Source: Echinococcus granulosus (lineage: Eukaryota; Platyhelminthes; Cestoda; Cyclophyllidea; Taeniidae). Taken from it: a DNA stretch of 58,596 bases. Below, piece after piece: positions 38,601 to 47,600 of this stretch. The translations under genes were made by a program, and so were the position numbers. Position 1 is the first letter of the stretch. Every line of letters begins with the position of its first letter. The stretch lies in contig NW_020170395.1 in assembly GCF_000524195.1 (NCBI RefSeq), positions 22,454 to 81,049 on the forward strand. Direction: 5' to 3'. Below the pieces are notes generated by a model that was not told the origin of the DNA, did no database searches, and worked only from the letters and a program-made list of their open reading frames with translations.

Positions 38601-41600
38601 ATGGAATAAACAAATTATTGGAGAGGGTGAAGTAGCCAACATGCTGATTGATTGTTCATTTCCCACCTCTTTCTTTTCTCGCTTCTGTTCTTGTCTTTCC
38701 TTAACTTACATCCCCCTCATTAATGCCTACTTTTCTCATTAATACAGTAACTGTGTTCAAGTTATCCATCCAAAAACAGGAAAACCTTCAAGTTTTTGGT
38801 GGGTTTTGACCATCCTTAGATAGCTTATTGGATAACCCATTAGCTCCAACGATGAGCTTTGGAATATTACTGGCCCTACGTCAGGTTGGCAAAGTGTCAA
38901 AATCGATCTAACGTCTCTGACAACGGGAGATTTCCAGGTATTCTGCACGATTTTTGCTGGCTTTCTATTAGTTGTGTGTCCTCAGGAGGTTAACCGAGAG
39001 GCCGTGCCTAGTTATCACTTCCAGATTTTGAAAATTCTTTCGTCATTGCTTCTGATTATAGGTAAACTTCCTGGCCCTGATTAGTTTTCCTTTGTAGAGC
39101 CGTAGTAACTGCTGAATTATACGGAAAACTGGGCTTTTCTTTAAGCTTCATTCTCTTTTGATTTTAATTTTAATCTAGTTCGCTTCGGTAAAAATATGTA
39201 TGATTTGACCGGGGTGAATTTTTTTCACATATAATGATTCCCAATGTTCCTTTTCATACTCATGCTCATCGCAACCTTACAGAAAATGGTGAAATATTGA
39301 TATAGATACTTGGTTTGGATAGATTGGTGTTCCCAAAATTACGTGACCGTCTTAATCGAGGGTGACTGGAAACCTTGAAATGTGGTCGCTTGATGTTTTC
39401 TTTCTCCTGCTTTCTTTTTGACTCTTTTGATACTCCTTACTTTCCCTCCTTACTCTCCTGTTTGCTCTTTCAGTAACTGTAAAAAGCTTTTTGATCCCGA
39501 AACTGGTGAACTCCATACCATATGGTAATTTTATCGCTTTCATTCCAACCACGAGCTTTGCAGTAAACCCCTTCGATTGTGGTCTTCAACTGACATCATA
39601 GCTGGGAATCCCGTTTGGACACGAACTTCTGTCAGTCTAAGCAATACTTCGGCCTCAGATTTTCAGATGAGAGTTGACGGCCCTAGTTCACTGTTTTCGG
39701 CCAAACAAACGAGCTAAGATTGATCATTTCAGCGAAGTTACTTCGTCAAGGGTATCTCAACTGGCAAACTTGAGTCTGTGTTGAATCAACTCTTTCAATC
39801 CCTTCTCCCCTACAAACCCTTTCCTTCTATCTTTGTTCATTTTTTCTCTTACCTATTTCTTCCATGAATTTAGTCGCTGTATTGAGGTTGCCGATCCGAA
39901 AACTGGAAAATCGTCAAGGCATTGGTGGGTTGTTATATGGTCTTTAGGATGACAGGTTCAACTCTCTATTAGCTTCAATGATGATCTCTGGAGTACCAAT
40001 GGCTCAACTTCGGGTTGGCAAGGCGTCAAAGTCGATCTGACTTCCGTAGTGAAGAGCGACTTTCAGGTATTAGTCGCAGCTCTGCTGTCTTGCCCTGGTT
40101 CATTGTATTTGGATGGGGTTGTTACTCGACAGGTCTTTTGGTGTCAGTGTTCGTCAAATTACATCACTTTGTTCAACCTCCCCTATGACTCTGTTTTTCA
40201 TTTTTCCAGTTCTTTTTTCTATTTATTCCACTTACTTTAGATTTCTTTCTTTGTGTTCGTTCTTTCCTTCAGCCTACTTGGTTTCACTATTCTTCCATTA
40301 TTCCTTTTACTGTTATTGTTAGGTTCACTTTCTGCTTCCTATTAATCTTGTCCTGACATTTCGATCACTGTAATCAGTAAATTAGTCGAATCAAACATCC
40401 CAGTTTTTATTTGATCCCATTTAACTTATCATTTGGAGTGCTTCGATAAAGCTGTTACTGACTTGGTTCATGACGTTGTCTCTCTGCACTCCGAGTCTAT
40501 TGTCCTCATATTCAATAAGGAAGCACTGTTTATTCGGTAATAAGTTACTTTGGCGTGGACAGTCGCGTGTTTGTGTTGATTTATCTCGCTCAATCTCTCC
40601 TTTACTATCTTTCCTTGCCTTTTCCACCTTGCTCTCTTTCCTGACATCCCTACTCTTCTTTCAATCCAGTGGCTGCGTTCAAGTCCCCCATCCGATAACC
40701 GGAAAGCTGTCAAGTGTATGGTGGGTCTTTTGACAACAGAAATTCTCATTATTAATAGTTCCAATGATGATCTGTGGAATGCCAGTGGTCCCACTTCGGG
40801 TTGGCAGAAGGCCAAAGTTGATTTAACTTCTGCGGTGAAAAGCGATTTTCAGGTATTTTATCCAACTTTACTGTGATCCATGTAGCTAGTCAAAATAGAA
40901 CTCTAAGTTCTGTCATTAATTTCGTATACCAGTGTTAGAAAGTTATTTAGGCCTCTGGTTAGTCATTTGGTGCACACTTGCTCAGATCATTTAAGCCTCA
41001 TCATTCCGACTTTTTTATCACCTCAACTACCCTTGTTTTCCCGATGTTTCTATCCTGACTGCTTTTCAATGAAGCTGCGCGAAGTCTGAACGAAGTTTCC
41101 ATAAGATGCAGGAGGGCTACTTAAGTTTATGGTTATATGCTCCATTTTGCTTGTGTGGATTTTCCCCTTTCTCTCTTCTACTTCCGCTTATCATTTCTCG
41201 CTTTCCTGTCTTCATCACTAATAGTGTGTTTCTTCTGTCACTCCAGCGACTGCATTCAAGTTATCCATCCAAAAACCGGGAAGCCTACAAGTGTTTGGTG
41301 GGTTTATTAGTGGTCTCTAGTTCTCATTCATTAGCTCTAATGAGGACATCTGGAAAACCACTGGGTCCACGTTGGGCTGGCAGAATGCCAAGATCGATTT
41401 GACCTCTGCCGCGAAGAGCGATTTCCAGGTAGTCAGATACCCTAACCGACAGACTAAAGTAACCACTCATCTGCGCTTCTTCTAACCAACTGGTATCTTT
41501 CTCCCCTCTTTAATCTCTGGCCTTGCTTTACTAACTCATCTTCTCTTTCACCCATTCCCGTCTTAGTATTTGATGTGTTTCCGTAATATTCTGCTCGTTT

Positions 41601-44600
41601 TAAGGACTAAGGCAGCTTCAATGGATATCCTAGAAAAACGCATAAACTACTAGCTAATTATTTACTTCTCTTTTTGCATTCGCTTTATAACTACACTCCC
41701 TTTCGTATATCTTCTTTCCTTCTATGTTATTTTTAGACTAAATCCCATATCATGTCGCCTTGTGGGAGTAAGACTTTCATTTTTGGTAACTAATTGTGAG
41801 CCTGTACAATATAGTGTAGCCTAGTGAATGAGCTGGACCATTTCTTTAGCGGTTGCTGCATCACACACCCATTCACGCACCCGCAAGCAGCCTGTAGACC
41901 AGTTTGGGTGACTCAGCGCAGCCCTCTTTGCTTACGGCTTAACTACCACTGTTGTTAGCGTAACTGTAGCTCTAGGAGTAATTACATCCACATTGTCTAC
42001 AGGTTGTCATTACGTCCTTTCTATAACATCCAGCAACGCAGCTATAGCATCAGGTCTTGACGTTTAATTCCCTTTTTCTTTCTTTAGATTATTCTAGAGG
42101 GAGTTATTCCTGCTGGCTATCCAGATGCAAGAATCTGTGTGGACAATATCACCAGCTATACGGTGCCCTGCAGCGGTGCGTTGCTCTTAATTTACTTTGA
42201 CTTGGATTTTCTACAAACTGTAACTCATAAGGCACTGGAGTCGCGGAGGGGCTAAGCGAGCAGTGGCATAGGTCGTGGAGGCTGATTCGCTCAAACAGAT
42301 ATATCATGTTATTGCAAAGCTGCCCACCCTTTTACACACTTCTAAGTGGCTGTATCTGATGGTTTGTTTCACATTGATTTGTTTGCGAGTGTCGGTCGAA
42401 TCCATGATGTGCATGCTGCGTGTGCCACTCAGTTCTGTCGTACGGGTTTGACCTGGTCTGTTTGGACGATACTTTAAGCGTAATTTACACTACTTTTTTG
42501 ATTGGAAAAACAGCGCAATTTTTATACATTGTTTTGAAATATTCGTCCATTTTATGGGTGCATTAACTCTTGCGTAAAAGTCGGTCATATTTTCTGGACG
42601 ATCAAATATAATTGGGTATTTTTTAGCCTCCTGCACCTTATTTCCAGTAATTGATTTTCCAAACTTTTATTTGATGTCTTTTTGGGAGAAATTTTAGAAG
42701 AAAGCGTGTGATGTTATTTCAAATAGTATTCATTGAGGCAATTATTAATCGGTTGAATCACTAGACCGATTTAGCCGTCTGGAATGCGAGGATTTCAGTT
42801 GACCGGAGCTCTCGAGTGTGACGCGTTTAATTGGCACGCGTCAAAGTGGGCATCAAAGGATGATTTGCGTATTTTTTTAGGCGACGTTAAGGCACTTCTG
42901 GTAAACAACATCGTGGATATGTCTACCCAAATAATTTATTCGTTTATTGAATGTCCGTAGTCGCCCAGATAAAGTCCGTAAATAGCGATCAAAACATTAA
43001 CTTACGCGCACTTAATCATAATGAGTTCGGTGGAGAGATTTTAGGAAAGCGTACTTTGGTGGCGTTTTGAGGATTGAAAGCAATTATCGGCAATAGTGGA
43101 TCACGGAACATAGGATGGAAAGTCGGTAGTTTTTTAACACGATAGACTTCGTCGGATAGGAAAAACGGACAATGTGGCAAGCGAACTAGCTCTGGAATTG
43201 GTAGATGAGATTTTGCTAAGGCAAAGCATCTGCTGCTTACGAAAATAGTGCTGTTTAAACTGATGAATCCACATTTAGACTCGGGCTATGCATAAACAAA
43301 TTGAAGTCCCTTCAGGGAACTTAATCACTTTTTGCCTATCGCTGGTGATCCTTTGCCATACCTGGTACTCCACAATGGCAGAATTTGAGCCATCTTCAAG
43401 GTATTGAAGTGTTTAACGTAAACTGCTGGATTGATAGAGATCTGTATTGTCGGTAGCTTATTCGTGCCCCGGTGGAATTATTACTTTTCCTATTCTTGTT
43501 TGAGCAGTGGTAGAATCGGCTTTGGATCTAAAATAAGGGGTTTTGCATATCTGTACCTTTGTAAATCCAGAACAAGGATCGCTTTGAAAGCGTTAAAACA
43601 TTCCTTGCAAATTGCTGACTGAAATTTGTCTGCATTGTTGATGGCTTGGGCATTGACAACTGACTTATTCCCTGCCCCTATCCTTGTTTGCACTACAACT
43701 TCATCTCCGATATGTTTGTCTCTGTAATGACAATGTCTTCAATGTATTTCAAACTGCCAGTGTAAAAGTTACCTGCATCGATGATGACTTAGAACATCCA
43801 CTGGCGCGTTACCTACTGTGCTATTTCTTGTTTAAAGTGTTAAAATCACTTTTTGGTCTAGAACGTGGTATTTCATGCTTAGTCCTCTGGTATATCAGCA
43901 GCAGAACTGAAGCTATCTTCAAGAAATTGTATTGCTTGCAAATTGGCGATGTAAACAAACTTCTGGATCCACTAAATGCGACGATTCTTGAGGTGGTTAA
44001 TGCTCTGATCCTTTTCTTCCCTCTGCACCTCAAGAATTGGAACCCAAACCGGTGAAGCCCTCGACCGCAACGTACACTTGGGCGCAGTACTTCGGGATCA
44101 CCTTCATTGTTGCACTGGCCTTTGGTCTGCTCATCCCTGTACTCTTCCTTGTGGGTATCATAGTGGTGTGCCGACGGCGTCATGCCTATCGCCACCACCA
44201 CTGCATGACCAACGGCTCTGGCGGTGGCATGAGCGTCAGCGGTGCTGGCAGCGGCAGCTACGGTAACAGTAAGCTCTTCTCCGCCAACCTCTGGCACTAC
44301 ATCGGGGGCAAGGAAGTCGCTGATGATCCATTCGCAGAACACACCGCCAGCATCCACCGCCCTCCTTTCTCTGCCCACAAATTCTCCGATGGCACATTGG
44401 GCATGCGTGGAGATGGAACACTTGATCTCCCTGATGTTGTCATTCCTTCTGGTGCGTGCCACTGTTATCCTAATAACTCTATGAATGCCACCTAAACCAT
44501 TTATTAGATTGTGGCCGGGTTATTCCCAAGATTATTATAAGGCGTGCCAGTCTAGAATTACGCCATGGTAGCTGAATCGTAGTCAAGTGTGCCTTGAAAA

Positions 44601-47600
44601 AGTGTCATCTATTTCTGACCCCTCGCCGTGATCATGCTTCTGCTTCGACTACTACAATTTCTCCGGCGAATCGCAGTTGGCTATGGGATGTGGATAACGA
44701 ACAAGTAATAACCACTTTTTATTTTATCCGTGATAGTGACGGGGTTCCTAAATGTTGGATTTTCTGTTAGGGGAGCATTGGTAAAAGCTAGGAAATCTTC
44801 TGTTATGAATAAATTTGCTACACTAGTTAATTTGCGTAGGTAAATCTGCTTAAAAGCAGCAAAGGAAAAGGGTTTAATGTCGTCAGATATTGGTTTTGGA
44901 TCAATGAGATTGCGGCAATATTGTATTCAACTCTTAAATATGACTTCTATCCGTTCAGATCTAGTCCTTTTCTAGCATTGATTATTGAACAGAAATTGAC
45001 TTTAGAATGACTACTAAAGGTCAGTGTTATTCAACTAGCTCTTCTATTGTAAACCTTCCTCTAATCAGCTGCCCGTAGTGCACGTCTTCCTTTAGTGGTG
45101 CTTTTGTGAGGCATTTATTCTGAGAAATGGGAGTTGTTGTTCTTTTAAAGTGAATTTTCAACACTGGCACCGAAGTGTCATCTAAATTGTTAGAATTAGC
45201 TTCACCATCAAATACCTCAGGTGGCATTAACAGGACTCCACGCCACAGGCCGATTAGTGCCGGACTGTAAACAGCATACGTAAAGCAGATGTCATTTTAC
45301 CATTGTCCGCTTTACTGCTTCCTCTACCGACAAGCCATCGTTCATGCCACCAGTGTCGTCGTTTCGTTCTTATTTATGCTTATCAGGTGCTGATCAACGT
45401 CGTACGAAAACGATAAGACTACTAATACTTCTGGATCGCGGCCAGCAGTACCTTTTATTACTTCACATCGAACAGTGTGTTGGTTCCAACAAGTCCCTTT
45501 TTAGATGCTGGTTGTTTCTTTTGTGAGGGCACTTGCCTAAAATGAAGATTCATTTAAAAATTGTGGTAACATGGTGCAGTTTGTGAGTATTTATGACCTT
45601 ATTGTGATTCATGTCTTTTATCTGCAATTCGCTCTATTCGATACAGTGAAGAAAATATATTATATATTTGCATTTAGCAAAATGCTCACTCTTCTGCAGA
45701 AAAATTTCAATCCAGATCTCGTCCTATTAAAAACATTGGTATTGACTATTTGTGGGGTGATTTATATGCACTGCTACCCATGGTTTCAATGTAGCTAGCA
45801 TATTCTTTGCGAGGGTATATCCCACCGTGCTGCCACTAATATGGGACTGCAGTTACTTTCCAAATGCGCTAATAAGATGTGGGGGTGTATCAACATTGTT
45901 GAATAATTTGAATACTTGAGGTCCTGATGCACCAAAAGCATTGGGTGCTAAAGAACTGGTATCGTTCCCAAGTCTGTTATCACTAGTTTTTATCTGAGTA
46001 GACCGACACTTGTGAAGTTGGGCAAATATTGTCTAAACGCTTTGGACTGACCTCCTCGATCTGTCTGCTTCTCCTCTGAAGGACGGGTGGTGGGTGGAAC
46101 CCTGATACGCCAGACCTCGCAGCCAGCGTACAACGGAGCACCTTACGGCTACCAGACAATGGTGACAACGGGCAAGGCAATGCGCTATAATGGCGTGCCC
46201 ATGGGCCCGCCCAGCAACATGCTCGCCTCGCAGCCCAACTTTACCATGGACTTTAACAGTCAAAGTGCCATGCCCAACATGGTCCAACAAGGTAACCGTT
46301 CCTCCAGTTGTTCATATCTTCATTTGCCTATTATCTGTCCAGCCTCATATATTCTCTATTCACTTGTCGAGTGTATGTCTATCTGTTCATTTAGCCTGTC
46401 CCTGAGACTAGCTCTGCACCTACTTTTTAGTCTATCTATCCAATGAGTTGGCTTCCTCGATCTCTCTATCTTTTTCCTTTCGGCTTATCTATTCACTCAT
46501 TTACCTCCATCTATCCCACTTCTCCCTCTTTCACGAATCTTTTGATTCATGGCTGACATAGCTCTGCAAATTACCTATTTTATCTCACTAACCCGCCTTC
46601 CTGTCTCTCTATCTATCCTCCCCTTTCTCCCTGTTCAACCATATGCTGATTTATTCATCGAATCAGGCATCCTTCCACAGTTGCACTTCGTTATCAATCA
46701 AATGGTATCAAAACGGCTCCAAAGTGGGATGGTAGTTTTTCAGGCATCAAGTATTGTATACAGGAGAGGTCAATGTTGTAACCGACGCTCGGACCGTCAG
46801 ACACCTAGCGTCATCCAAAAATACTGGTAATTTCGAGGGATCCTTGTAGTTTACTCGAAAAAATAGGAAGATCGGGGTAAAATCTGGAGATGGTTTACAA
46901 GGCGGGTGTGGGATCTATGGAACTTGTGATTGAAAAATCCCGGAGATGTGCTGTCATGCGCACTTAATATTACCCTTATTGTTTCCTAACATTGCTTGCT
47001 TCCCTTATAAAAATTAAGATTTGGCAAGAGCTTGAAAGGTATTGCCAGAAACAACTTATTTGGATCATATGTGCAACACTGCTGAAAGAGTTAGGAGTTA
47101 GCATTATGCCATAGTAGTGAATGAATTTGATTAAATGACTTTTCCGCATAACCCCTCTTCAATGCATTTCAACCATAAAATAAACCGTTTTTAATAGCTA
47201 CGTCACCAAATAAGCTGATTTGAAATAAGTCTCAAGACAATTTTAATCATACCCCTGAACGCTAGCAGATAATTGAGTGTCGGACAGAGGAGAGCTATCT
47301 GTCCATATTGGCAGATTAGCAAATAATTCCTCTCTTTTACCTCCTTCGCTCGGGCAACCACCAAGTGATGCTGGTGCCTTATCTAGCTATCTGTTCAATT
47401 AGGTAACGATGTGATCTTTGATTTGTTTATGCATTTAACAGCGGACGCTGAGTGGTAGTATGGAAAAGTGAAGCACACTTTCTTCTCCATTGTAATGCAT
47501 TTAAATTGATGTGTGATGTAGCTATTTTATTAATCACTCTTATGTCCGTCTTGCAACGATTACAATTTGTTACGAAATATTGCCCTTGAGTAAAGATGAG

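Noticed and set aside
10032..41428. CRISPR-like or satellite array of regular repeats and spacers
   Set aside because: The repeats are diverged coding exons with splice sites and frame conservation, of unequal spacing, in a eukaryotic genome.
10032..42175. A single protein with some 40 tandem MAM-like repeats
   Set aside because: The phases do not allow it: N exons cannot join each other or follow b exons in frame. All N halves precede all C halves, so chained splicing would give no complete domain except at one junction.
43821..44462. 213-residue antisense frame
   Set aside because: Opposite strand of the transmembrane exon; low-complexity Ala/His/Arg composition and no motif.
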